This document shows positions 18,501-25,722 of a stretch of DNA of 64,000 nucleotides, one piece after another. Location: positions 1 to 64,000 of the forward strand of contig JAIOPI010000028.1 in NCBI GenBank assembly GCA_021413965.1, in the 5' to 3' direction. Source of the stretch: Lentisphaerota bacterium (GTDB taxonomy: Bacteria; Verrucomicrobiota; Kiritimatiellia; UBA8416; JAIOPI01). The notes under the pieces were generated by a model. That model was not told where the DNA came from. It ran no database searches and was given only the letters and a program-made list of their open reading frames with translations. Every line of letters starts with the position of its first letter. Position 1 is the stretch's first letter. The translations under genes and the position numbers were made by a program.

Positions 18501-20573
18501 CCAGCGGCGTGCGCCCAGGGCGTCGCGCTCGCGAATGGCCTGCTGCAAGAGTTCGAGTTGCATCAGAAAGGCGGGGTTCATGGTCGCGATGTGGCGAACG
18601 ATATCCGCGCCCGTGGCCTGGGCGCTGGGCTCAAAGCGGGTGAGCAGGTATGGATCGCGGGAGCGGACGTTGAGCCCGGAGCCATCCTGGTGAAAAGCCA
18701 GGGCCACATGGCGGCGCACCTGCTGGAGGTTGAAAGCGGCGGAATTTTCCGCGTTCGGGATCCCTTCCTGGCCGAAATCACCCTCGGGCCAGGCGAAGGC
18801 AACGGGTTCCATGCCGAGGTGCTCGCGCATTTTCGCCATGCCGGAAGCATAATCCGCCGCCACGCGGGCCTGCCATTCGTCCAGCGTTTCAAGGCGGTTG
18901 GCATCGGCGAGCCACTGGCGGTTGGACAAGTACAAGGCGGTGTGGCCCGCGGCATCAACTGGCACGTGAATGGAAGCCTGGTCGCCGTGGGATTGAACTT
19001 CCCAGACGCCATTGGTCAGCAGGGCGGCGAGTTCCTCCCACGTCGCGTAACCGGGCAGGTTGCGATCCGCGTTGACGCCGGCGACGAACATGCCGGCTCG
19101 CAGACCATGGCGCATGAGGATGGGCGTGGCTTCACGGAAGCTGTCCTGCCGGCCGTCGTCGAAGACGATCCAGACGGACTTGGCGGGTAGGTCGCGCTGC
19201 CCGGCGTGCCAGTCGCGAATGTCGGCGGCGGTCACGGCGGTGTAGCCGGCTTCCGCCAGCGCGCGCATTTGGTCGTCAAACACGCGGGTGGTCATGTGAA
19301 CGGGGGATGCCAGGAGGGGATCGTCAGCGCGCGGTGTGAGGCCGTGGTAGAGCAGAACCTGCACGGGCGGATCGGGATTGGTCGAGAGCCAGTCTGCGAG
19401 CATCTGGCGGGCCGTGGTTCCATCGCCGGCGGCGAACCGGCAGCGGGCTTCGCGCAGGAGGAGGATGGGATCCGTCGGATCGAGGGCACGGGCTTTGCCG
19501 AGGGCGACGAGGGCGTTGGTGGTGTCACCGGCGGTGAGGCACGTATCGGAGAGGCCCTGCCAGGCGCGGCTTGAGGCGGGGTTGGCGGCCGCGACCTTCG
19601 CGAACAGGGCACCAGCCGCCGCGGCGTCGCCCTGTTGGCGCAAGAGATCGGCCTTGAGGAGGATGGCATCGCCATGGTTGGGTTGGAGGCCAAGGGCCAC
19701 GTCAATAGCCTGAATCGCGGCGGTGGGCTGGTTTTGGCGGAGGTGAAGTCCGGCGATGCGCAAGGCCACGGGGACGGGATCCGCCGCGAGAGGCGCGGAT
19801 TCGAGGAGGTCAATCGCCCGTTCGAAGTCGCCCTGAACGGTGGCATACTGGACCAGGAAGTTGCGGGCGCGGGCATGATCGGGGTTGGCGGCGAGAAGGG
19901 TGCGCAAGCCGTCGAGCGCGGTCGCGACCTGTCCGGCCTGGAAGTGTTCAGTCGCGGCGGCATAGCGGTATTCCGCCTGGTCGGGGAAGGCGACGGCTGC
20001 TTGCTCCCAGGTCTCGGCGGATTCGGCGTGGCGGCCCAGCGCTGCCAATGCGCGAGCCTGTGTGGGCAGGGCCTTGGTGAAGCCGGGCTGTTCCCGCCGC
20101 AGCGCGGCGAGCTCGTCAACGGTGCCCTCCCAATCGCGCAGTGCTTCGAGGACTTGGGCGCGGGCGAGGTGCACGTCGGGCTGCCCGGGCCAGCGTTGAT
20201 TGATGGCCGCATAGGCCTCCAGGGCTTCACGCCACTGACCGCCGCGGTGCAGGGCGCGCGCGAGGATGCTGTAGGTGTCCCGGTCATCGGCGCCCAAGGC
20301 AATCAGCTGGCGGGCGACGCGGGCGCAGTCGGCGTAGCGATCGGCGGCGTTGAGGAGGCGCATGAGGTCGCGATGGAGGTCGGGATTGCGGGGATCGGCG
20401 GCGGCCAGTTCCTCATACAGGGCGATGGCGCGCTCGGTGTCGCCGGCGCGGTAGGCGGCGGCCGCTTCTTCGCGCTGCGTGCGCGGGGAGGCGGGCCCCT
20501 GGGCGCGCGCCGCGGGGGCCGCGAGCATGGCGGCGCACAGCGCGGCGGCAAGGGCGTGGGATCGCGTGATCAT
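15543..20573 (-). CDS. Duplicated TPR-deacetylase protein with C-terminal outer-membrane barrel (PgaB/PgaA-like fusion)
   Basis: This 1676-residue protein has a Sec signal peptide (about 1-24), then TPR repeats to about 400, a polysaccharide deacetylase domain (about 405-665), more TPRs (about 700-1045), a second deacetylase domain (about 1053-1310), and a likely beta-barrel from about 1396 to the terminal phenylalanine. Each deacetylase has YHGL, FDDG (D472-D473 and D1119-D1120), SHGD (H529 and H1176) and WPEG. These echo PgaB-type PNAG deacetylases, but the second metal histidine expected five residues after the first is a serine in both copies. The TPR-then-barrel order recalls PgaA, PelB and BcsC exporters. 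The inference is one polypeptide that trims and exports an amino-polysaccharide. The start overlaps the previous gene (ATGA). Confidence 0.8.
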   Translation of the reverse strand: MITRSHALAAALCAAMLAAPAARAQGPASPRTQREEAAAAYRAGDTERAIALYEELAAADPRNPDLHRDLMRLLNAADRYADCARVARQLIALGADDRDTYSILARALHRGGQWREALEAYAAINQRWPGQPDVHLARAQVLEALRDWEGTVDELAALRREQPGFTKALPTQARALAALGRHAESAETWEQAAVAFPDQAEYRYAAATEHFQAGQVATALDGLRTLLAANPDHARARNFLVQYATVQGDFERAIDLLESAPLAADPVPVALRIAGLHLRQNQPTAAIQAIDVALGLQPNHGDAILLKADLLRQQGDAAAAGALFAKVAAANPASSRAWQGLSDTCLTAGDTTNALVALGKARALDPTDPILLLREARCRFAAGDGTTARQMLADWLSTNPDPPVQVLLYHGLTPRADDPLLASPVHMTTRVFDDQMRALAEAGYTAVTAADIRDWHAGQRDLPAKSVWIVFDDGRQDSFREATPILMRHGLRAGMFVAGVNADRNLPGYATWEELAALLTNGVWEVQSHGDQASIHVPVDAAGHTALYLSNRQWLADANRLETLDEWQARVAADYASGMAKMREHLGMEPVAFAWPEGDFGQEGIPNAENSAAFNLQQVRRHVALAFHQDGSGLNVRSRDPYLLTRFEPSAQATGADIVRHIATMNPAFLMQLELLQQAIRERDALGARRWLDALRDQPLTPQERHVATMRVAYVAGDFASVVSAADAALAEIARTPAADPSEKLDIVNTRARALEQLGRRQDALAAFLQSIRLKPDQLAIWLAAADTAEALRHYRLAADLLDRLHRLDPTFAKAAPARGRVLGLLERYAEAADAWAEAATAFPDQPDYRYFEGDARFRAGQTAPAVAVMHGLLASRPDYSPARDFLTRLALASNDAPAAIALLEADPATPSSVNAQMRLAEFHLRLDQNEAALSCITAALRLEPGYGEALLMQADILRRLGRPLDATLPLQEVVAANRGSLRGWKALAGAEEEAGHPAASLAAIRTARALDPTDPYLMLEESQARYAVGQRDASRAMLERWLADNPDPALPVLVYHGLTRRTDDPLLASRVHMTTAAFESQMRALHDGGYHAVTANDVRAWYARERDLPPKAVWIVFDDGRMDSFREATPILRRHGLKAAMFVPGFNASRNLPGYANWAELARLQTNGVWELQSHGDWASSNVIVNARGREGLFLPNRQWRLDTRSFESMDDWRTRVSNDYATASAIMAARLGQRPIAYAWPEGNFGQEGIPTAGGAAAFNQEQVRAHFALAFHQDGFGLNARTRDPAWLTRLEPDPQWTGDDLLRHLADKTPAATITLQLLKQATWEDRLHDAKRWLVRLEALHTTRAQQRLAAAIVYSAAGEQAEARVLAQDALDHYPLKEAASVLDTIARRDRPQLSLAARYWADDDKRSSWEAGAEHQTASYGPFQWSGAMRAAQHRESGYDTVREASPTIGSTYAAGLHHHIGADASLHAFNGGPDSQVGGSGTWQAEWTDLLATHFSIERAPVYTVQALNENVSANAWHVAGIWRPDLAWQLTLRGRYTDYSDDNARRAGAIELQRRLSGELPGMTVLGQFSLDDADEDREAYYTPRNLRLGRLGLQYDIDLAPGGRLRLRYLPGYGVEEGEDARVVQAGSAELTWPIKPGLDLRPAANFQRTPTYSSAAGAVTLNHEF
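16554..18446 (-). repeat. Internal tandem module B (TPR plus deacetylase)
   Basis: Residues of about 710-1340 form the second copy. The deacetylase halves look roughly 60% identical by eye, while the TPR parts have diverged further. This suggests an old in-frame duplication with stronger constraint on the deacetylase. Boundaries are approximate. Confidence 0.75.
18504..20366 (-). repeat. Internal tandem module A (TPR plus deacetylase)
   Basis: Residues of about 70-690 of the 1676-residue protein form the first copy of a module repeated about 648 residues later. Shared strings include AFPDQ, ALDPTDP, YHGLT, DDPLLAS, HMTT, WIVFDDGR and DSFREATPIL. Boundaries are approximate. Confidence 0.75.
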
Positions 20574-21871
20574 GGAGTGACTCCTGCGACGGGTTCGACG
20601 GCGGTGCCGGAGATCGGGGTGAATTGCAGCTCAACGCCGTGGGCGAGGGCGGCCCCCGGGAGAATGTCCGTCACCGACATTTCGAACACGGCCGCCGGCG
20701 TGGTGGTGACGTCAATATCGTCGAGTGCCAGGAGGACCTGGTCGCCGCTGCGAACCTGGAGCTGGCGGCCTTGGAGGCGGACGGTGGCGTGCAGGGCGGC
20801 GCCGGACGCGAGCGCGAAGGGGGCCACGGCGCGCCGGACATTTTGATCACCTTCCTGGACATCAACACGAACCTGGTCGTCGGCGAAGCCCACGCTGACG
20901 CGGTGGCCGTGCGGGATATCGGAGCGGAACCGCAGCCAGAGCTGGCCGAACCGTTCGCGCACCGTGAGCGTGACTTCGGAATCGGGCAGCCCGGCCGTGC
21001 CAAGCCAGGCCACGCCGGCCACGTACTGGTCAACATCGGCCGCGAGGTCAAAGTCGAGCGGGCGGGAATCCTGGAGTCGGGGCAGCGTGCCCCAGAGACG
21101 GTTCTGGATCACGCGGGCGGTCAGGGCGCAGGATGATTGGATGGGCAGCTCGGCATCGAGGCGATCGACGAATTCGTCGGTGCTCCAGGCGCGATTCGCA
21201 TTCAACCGCTTCAGCGTTGTGGCGCCCGCGCGGTTGATGCCGGAACGGCCGGTTTCCGGCGCCCAGGTGTGCAGGCGGCTGTGCAGCGGGGGGGGGCGCA
21301 CGCTGTAGAGGACGAACGCCTCGCGGTCGGGATCGCGCAGGCCGATTTCCCAGAGGCCGGTGCGCTGCATGCGCGCGCGCGTGCCGGCGGACAGGAATCG
21401 GCGGTCGGTGACATGCCGGCCGGGATCCTGGGTGATCCACGCGGCAGGGATGTCGAGTGCTTCCAGCATGTCGCCGATGGCTTCGTAGGTCACGCGGTAG
21501 CCGGGCTCGAAGAGAAGTACGACGGTGCGCTCGGGCAGGCGCTTGCCTTGCTCGAGCCGGTCCACGGCCAAGTTGAGCGGCATGATGAAGAACCCTTCGC
21601 GGCGCAGGGCCGTCAGCCAGCCCACCAGCCGGTCTGGATATTCGGGAGCGAGGCTGAGATCACCGGGTAATTCGGGCAAGCCGAGGAGCACGAACCAGTC
21701 CACGTAGCGATGGGACGCTTCCGGCGGGAGGGTGGGTTCCTGTTCCGGTGCGTGTCCGCGATGGGTGACGATCCACGCGACGAGGCCGGTGAGGATCAGG
21801 CCGGTCAGGATCCACTGACGCCGGTATGAGGGCGGCTTGGGCAGCGGCTTCCGTCCAGGATCGGCTGTCAT
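20570..21871 (-). CDS. Membrane-anchored protein with degenerate deacetylase-like domain
   Basis: The 433-residue product has a short cytoplasmic tail, one membrane segment (WILTGLILTGLVAWIV, about residues 20-35) and a large periplasmic part. Residues of about 55-200 look like a worn NodB/PgaB fold. A domain-opening YVDWFVLLGLPELP is followed by RTVVLLFEPGYRVTYEAIGDML, where the catalytic FDDG is replaced by FEPG. The rest is beta-rich and unrecognised (for example SEVTLTVRERFGQLWLRF). It is probably a non-catalytic partner for the downstream deacetylase-exporter, to which it is translationally coupled (ATGA at 20570-20573). A GGAGG site precedes its ATG. Function is inferred from context only. 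Confidence 0.7.
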   Translation of the reverse strand: MTADPGRKPLPKPPSYRRQWILTGLILTGLVAWIVTHRGHAPEQEPTLPPEASHRYVDWFVLLGLPELPGDLSLAPEYPDRLVGWLTALRREGFFIMPLNLAVDRLEQGKRLPERTVVLLFEPGYRVTYEAIGDMLEALDIPAAWITQDPGRHVTDRRFLSAGTRARMQRTGLWEIGLRDPDREAFVLYSVRPPPLHSRLHTWAPETGRSGINRAGATTLKRLNANRAWSTDEFVDRLDAELPIQSSCALTARVIQNRLWGTLPRLQDSRPLDFDLAADVDQYVAGVAWLGTAGLPDSEVTLTVRERFGQLWLRFRSDIPHGHRVSVGFADDQVRVDVQEGDQNVRRAVAPFALASGAALHATVRLQGRQLQVRSGDQVLLALDDIDVTTTPAAVFEMSVTDILPGAALAHGVELQFTPISGTAVEPVAGVTP

Positions 21872-21921
21872 GCCGCCTCCGCCCGGACTGAGGCCAATTG
21901 GGTCACCGGAGTGGATTGCGG

Positions 21922-21951
21922 TTCACGAGGATTCATGACATCCTGTACACT
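21922..21951 (+). promoter_or_regulatory. Possible promoter upstream of the 475-residue gene
   Basis: TTCACG (21922-21927) and TACACT (21946-21951) are spaced by 18 bases in the 119-base divergent region between the deacetylase-exporter operon and the rightward 475-residue gene. The match to sigma-70 hexamers is fair. The opposite-strand promoter for the operon is not obvious. Confidence 0.3.
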
Positions 21952-21990
21952 CACGTTCACGTTTTGAAACGGAAATGACCGGGGAGTGCA

Positions 21991-23418
21991 GTGAAACGCG
22001 CATACATAATCGGGATGCTGGTGCTGGCTTTGCTGGGGGGCGGGGCGGCTTACGTGGGGACCGTGTATCGAGGGCCGGACCACACGTTGTTTGCGCGCGC
22101 GCTGCGCCAGATCGACCTGGCGGCGGTGCCCGCGCGCGAGGGGGTGATCCGCCACATGGTGGAGGACTTCTCGACGTACGCGGATTGCTCCCGTGTGTTG
22201 GACCCATTCGAGACCGTGGACGGGCTGACGGGAAATGTTCGCATCGCGGGGACGTCGTCGGAGAACCGGGGCGGTGAGCGGTCGGTGCGGGTGGTGGCCG
22301 CGGCGGAGGAGAGCAAGCTTTCGCGACCGCTGAGCCAGGACTTGTCGCGCTGGCGGGAGCAGGGCGTGATCAGTTTCTGGATCAAGCTGGGCGATGCGGC
22401 GCAGGTTGACCGGATTGATCTGGTCCTGCGCGATGCGAGCGGCCAGGAGGCGCGGCTGAAGGGGCTTGCCAACCTGCACCTGCCGCCGGAGCGCAACCAG
22501 ATCAAATCCGACGACGATTTTCCGGACTATTACTTCCGCGGGCGGCAGCCCAACACCAAGTGGGAGGACTTCCTGCTGATTTCCGGCTGGAATTTTGTGT
22601 TCTGGGAGATCACGGAGCCGCTGGCGATCGACTTCAGCCAGGTCGCGTCTTACACGGTGGTGATCGTGCGCAACACGGCGGTCGAGCAGGAGATGCTGTG
22701 CGACAACCTGCGGATTCAAGATGGGCTGCTGGGGGACCGCAACGCGCTCGGTGGCCGCTGGTATCCGCCCAACGGGCTGCCCATGTACGGCGTCTTCGAT
22801 TACGACGGGCCGGGGCGTGTGCGGCTGCAGAACGTCGAGTGGGACCAGTATCCGTCGAACGGCGATCACGTGCGGATCTTGTCGAGGGAAGGAACCCCCG
22901 AAGATTTCATCATGCGCCTGCGGTTCAAGGTCGTCAGCCTGGCGCCGAAGGCGCGCTGGACGCCACGCTGGCTGAAGCCGTTTGTGAAGCGGGCGGACGC
23001 GAGTCCGCGCTACAACACGTACTTTCGGCTGCAGTGGGATTTCGACAACGAATACGACCCTGGGCATGACTGGTCCGGCTTGTACAACGGGTTTGAGTAC
23101 TCGTACCTGGGCCTCTGCCGGGTGTATCCGATCGAGCGCTATTTCGACCAGGGCGCCGAGCCGGACAAGAACGCGGAGGAAGGCCGGATGCGTTTCAGCC
23201 TGGAGGACAAGCGTGCGTACGAAATCGACGTAAAAGTCGAAGGGCACAACACCGTGGCCGAGGTCTACGAGATTCGTGGGAAGTTCCTGAAGCGCGTGGC
23301 GCGGGTTGCCTACACGTTTCGCAAGGACCGTCCGAAGAAATGCTGGCCCATTTCGGTGGAGACGACCGGCAACATTCAGATTGAGTTGAACGCCATTGAA
23401 GTGGCGGCGATGCGCTAG
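21991..23418 (+). CDS. Unrecognised membrane-anchored or secreted protein of the polysaccharide locus
   Basis: I do not recognise this 475-residue family. It begins with KRAYIIGMLVLALLGGGAAYVG, a signal anchor or signal peptide. It continues with a region rich in beta strands and aromatic residues, such as GVISFWIKLGD, WEDFLLISGWNFVFWEI and NTYFRLQWDFDNEYDPGHD. The sugar-binding jelly-roll style of secondary structure (FWIKL, IDLVLRDASG) suggests a carbohydrate-binding or glycan-modifying protein, which is inference. The GTG at 21991 has a GGGGAG site five bases upstream. The gene is divergent from the exporter operon and convergent with the GT2 synthase, so it lies inside the locus. It should face the periplasm. 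Confidence 0.75.
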   Translation: MKRAYIIGMLVLALLGGGAAYVGTVYRGPDHTLFARALRQIDLAAVPAREGVIRHMVEDFSTYADCSRVLDPFETVDGLTGNVRIAGTSSENRGGERSVRVVAAAEESKLSRPLSQDLSRWREQGVISFWIKLGDAAQVDRIDLVLRDASGQEARLKGLANLHLPPERNQIKSDDDFPDYYFRGRQPNTKWEDFLLISGWNFVFWEITEPLAIDFSQVASYTVVIVRNTAVEQEMLCDNLRIQDGLLGDRNALGGRWYPPNGLPMYGVFDYDGPGRVRLQNVEWDQYPSNGDHVRILSREGTPEDFIMRLRFKVVSLAPKARWTPRWLKPFVKRADASPRYNTYFRLQWDFDNEYDPGHDWSGLYNGFEYSYLGLCRVYPIERYFDQGAEPDKNAEEGRMRFSLEDKRAYEIDVKVEGHNTVAEVYEIRGKFLKRVARVAYTFRKDRPKKCWPISVETTGNIQIELNAIEVAAMR

Positions 23419-23514
23419 AGAGCCGTGCGCGTGATCGTGGCAGCCGGCCAGCCCGGCCAGGGCTCCCTGCCGGCGGGGGCTCCCGCGCTGCTCGTTCCAT
23501 TCACGCGCGTCCAC

Positions 23515-25269
23515 TTACCGGGTTCCCCAGTGTGTGCGGTTCACGGTGACCATGGCGTAGTAATTCTGCCAGCAGAGCACCCCGATGTACAGGAAGGCGA
23601 ACCCCAGCCCGTGCGCCCAATAGCGGGACTCGGTGTGGTATCGGAAGACGAGACAGAAGAAGAGATACACGAGCACCAGGCCCAGCAGGTAGGGGAGCGC
23701 GCTGGTGGCCGCGACCAGCGGCATGAAGACGACGGCGCGCAGCACGATCAGCGGCGAGATCAGGGTCATGATGACGCCCATGTAGTAGCCGAAGGCGGCC
23801 ACCGGATGTTTGCGCCACATGATCTTGGCGGCGGCAATCGTCTCCCGCGTCCAGGACTTCTTCCAGCGCAGTTGCTGGCGGAAGAATTTGTCCCAGCGAT
23901 CCGGCACATACGTCCAGCAGATGGCCTGGTCGTTGAAGATGACCTGGTAGTGTCGCAGCACATGGTTGGTCAGGCTGCGATCATCGCCGAAGGTGGCGCG
24001 CGTGCCCAGGAAGGTCTGCCGAAGCCAGGGTTCCAGGACGCTCATCACCGCCGACCGCCGGTAGGCGGAGAACGCGCCGGAGCAGCACGTGACGGCGCCG
24101 AACATGCTTTCACAGGCCTTGATGACGCGGTGGGAAACAAAGTACCGGACGCGCTCCATTTTCGAGAGAATCTGCATCGGATTGACAATGATCTGGATGT
24201 GTCCGGCAACCGCCCCGATGGTCGGATCGACAAAGGGCTGAACGATACGGGCGATGGATTGACGCTCGACGAAGCTGTCGGAGTCGATGTAGACGAGAAT
24301 GTCTCCGCGCGCCTTGACCGCGCCGAGCGCCATGGCGTGGCGTTTGCCCTTGTTCTTGCCGAATCGGTAAACGGTCAGCGTCGGGTACTTGCGGCAGCAG
24401 GCCTTGAGTTTCTCCCAGGTGGCATCTGTTGAACCGTCGTCAATGACGATGACGTCGAGCAGGTGATGGGGATACTCCGAGCGGTAGCAGTGATCGATGG
24501 TCGGCTCGATGTTGTCTTCCTCATTCTTGACGGCAATGACTACGGTGAGGCTGGGGCGGTTATTCTCGTCCCGGGGCGTCCGGTAGTACATGGACAGAAT
24601 GGCGCGGGTTACAATGTAGAGGGCCACGCCGATGCTGTAGGTTTGGAAGACCGGGTCGTACCAGAACCAGTGATAGTTGAAGTACTTGGCGTACGCAATG
24701 ACGCCCAGGATGAACACGGCGCCGGGGACGACCCACGCTCTGCCCAGGGGACCCTGCCGCTTGCGCTCGACCTGCTTGGAGAGCGGGCGTTCAAGGCTGA
24801 TGGTGCAGAGCGTTTCGTTGTCGGGAAGGGGGGCCGTGTGTTCGTAGGTGCCCAAGACCATGCTCGGGCCGGACGTCGGCGCCAGGTCCGAGGGGACTTC
24901 ATCGAGCTGGATGAGGAGCGCGGTCTTGGGGGGAAGGGACACGTTTCCCGCCAGTATCAACTCCACCCGGTTGTCGGATAGCGACTTGATGTACCCATGA
25001 TAGGTCTTGCCGGATTCCCCCAGCGTGGTGATGCGCGCGCCGGGGGGAAAGTCCTCGGGGCTGGAGTCGCCGATTTCCGGGGTGAAGGCGGTTCCATCTT
25101 CCAGGAACCCCTTGGCTTCGGCGTAGTCCAATTCGCCGGCCCAGATGGCCGATAGCGGGGCGGCTGGTGGCCGGACCAGGCGCTGCCTGACCGGTTTGGC
25201 AGGGCTGGATACCTGCTCACGTTCTGGAGATGCAACAAGGCTCACACACGTATTCCTGATAGCGGGCAA
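23515..25269 (-). CDS. GT2 processive polysaccharide synthase (PgaC/hyaluronan-synthase-like) with extra N-terminal domain
   Basis: The catalytic part (about residues 240-480) has the GT-A landmarks of processive beta-glycan synthases: VVIAVKNEED, IDDGSTD, YIDSDS (the DxD position), GDDRSLTNH, and QLRWKKSW, equivalent to the QxxRW motif. Two membrane helices precede it (WVVPGAVFILGVIAYAK and a second near 210) and several follow it, as in PgaC and NodC. N-acetylglucosamine polymer synthesis is therefore the best guess. The first 170 residues are cytosolic and beta-rich (YHGYIKSLSDNRVELILAG) and could be a PilZ-like barrel, although the RxxxR and DxSxxG c-di-GMP motifs are not evident. The gene converges on the 475-residue gene. 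Confidence 0.85.
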   Translation of the reverse strand: MPAIRNTCVSLVASPEREQVSSPAKPVRQRLVRPPAAPLSAIWAGELDYAEAKGFLEDGTAFTPEIGDSSPEDFPPGARITTLGESGKTYHGYIKSLSDNRVELILAGNVSLPPKTALLIQLDEVPSDLAPTSGPSMVLGTYEHTAPLPDNETLCTISLERPLSKQVERKRQGPLGRAWVVPGAVFILGVIAYAKYFNYHWFWYDPVFQTYSIGVALYIVTRAILSMYYRTPRDENNRPSLTVVIAVKNEEDNIEPTIDHCYRSEYPHHLLDVIVIDDGSTDATWEKLKACCRKYPTLTVYRFGKNKGKRHAMALGAVKARGDILVYIDSDSFVERQSIARIVQPFVDPTIGAVAGHIQIIVNPMQILSKMERVRYFVSHRVIKACESMFGAVTCCSGAFSAYRRSAVMSVLEPWLRQTFLGTRATFGDDRSLTNHVLRHYQVIFNDQAICWTYVPDRWDKFFRQQLRWKKSWTRETIAAAKIMWRKHPVAAFGYYMGVIMTLISPLIVLRAVVFMPLVAATSALPYLLGLVLVYLFFCLVFRYHTESRYWAHGLGFAFLYIGVLCWQNYYAMVTVNRTHWGTR

Positions 25270-25722
25270 AAAATGGTCAGCCCCTCATTCCTTAAAGGAC
25301 TGCGGAGTCATTATGCGCAATTTCCGGACCATTGTCGAGGCGCTCCGGCCGAATTCGGGCACAAAAACACCGTTTCTCTGCGGGGATGTCGACGCCGACA
25401 GATGCGCAAAATGTAATAAGTTGAAGCAAATACCCGCCTGACCTGCCCAAAGTTTGACACGTTCGCCTTGCAGCCGGTTGTTCATTTCGTGCCTCGTGCC
25501 TGGTCATCCCTTTGGCGCTCATCACAAGCTATTTATCATCGATGAGAGTAAATGTGGCGATACTGCAAAACCCTACCTATTCGAGTGACGCAATGGGTGA
25601 CGGCCCGCGAACACAAATGAACGGATTCGGCATGTTGTCAATGTACTTGCCAATGCAGATGGGTTTAGCCATGTTTCTCCACGCATGTTTGGCAGGCAGA
25701 TCCCGTCGCAAGGAGAAACGCC
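25270..25722. other. Divergent intergenic region (453 bases), less GC-rich
   Basis: This gap separates the leftward GT2 synthase from the rightward ABC operon and is visibly richer in A and T than its neighbours. Short open frames occur on both strands, but none has a convincing ribosome site or a recognisable product. I checked it by eye for a c-di-GMP (GEMM) riboswitch and found no convincing match. It probably holds both promoters. Confidence 0.6.

Noticed and set aside
21868..23514. Long open frame on the minus strand opposite the 475-residue gene
   Set aside because: It is arginine-, proline- and histidine-rich with no signal or domain. The plus-strand frame has a ribosome site, a signal anchor and a protein-like composition.
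25270..25722. Possible c-di-GMP or other riboswitch upstream of the GT2 synthase
   Set aside because: I looked for the GEMM core and tetraloop receptor and found no match; only promoter-like features are plausible.
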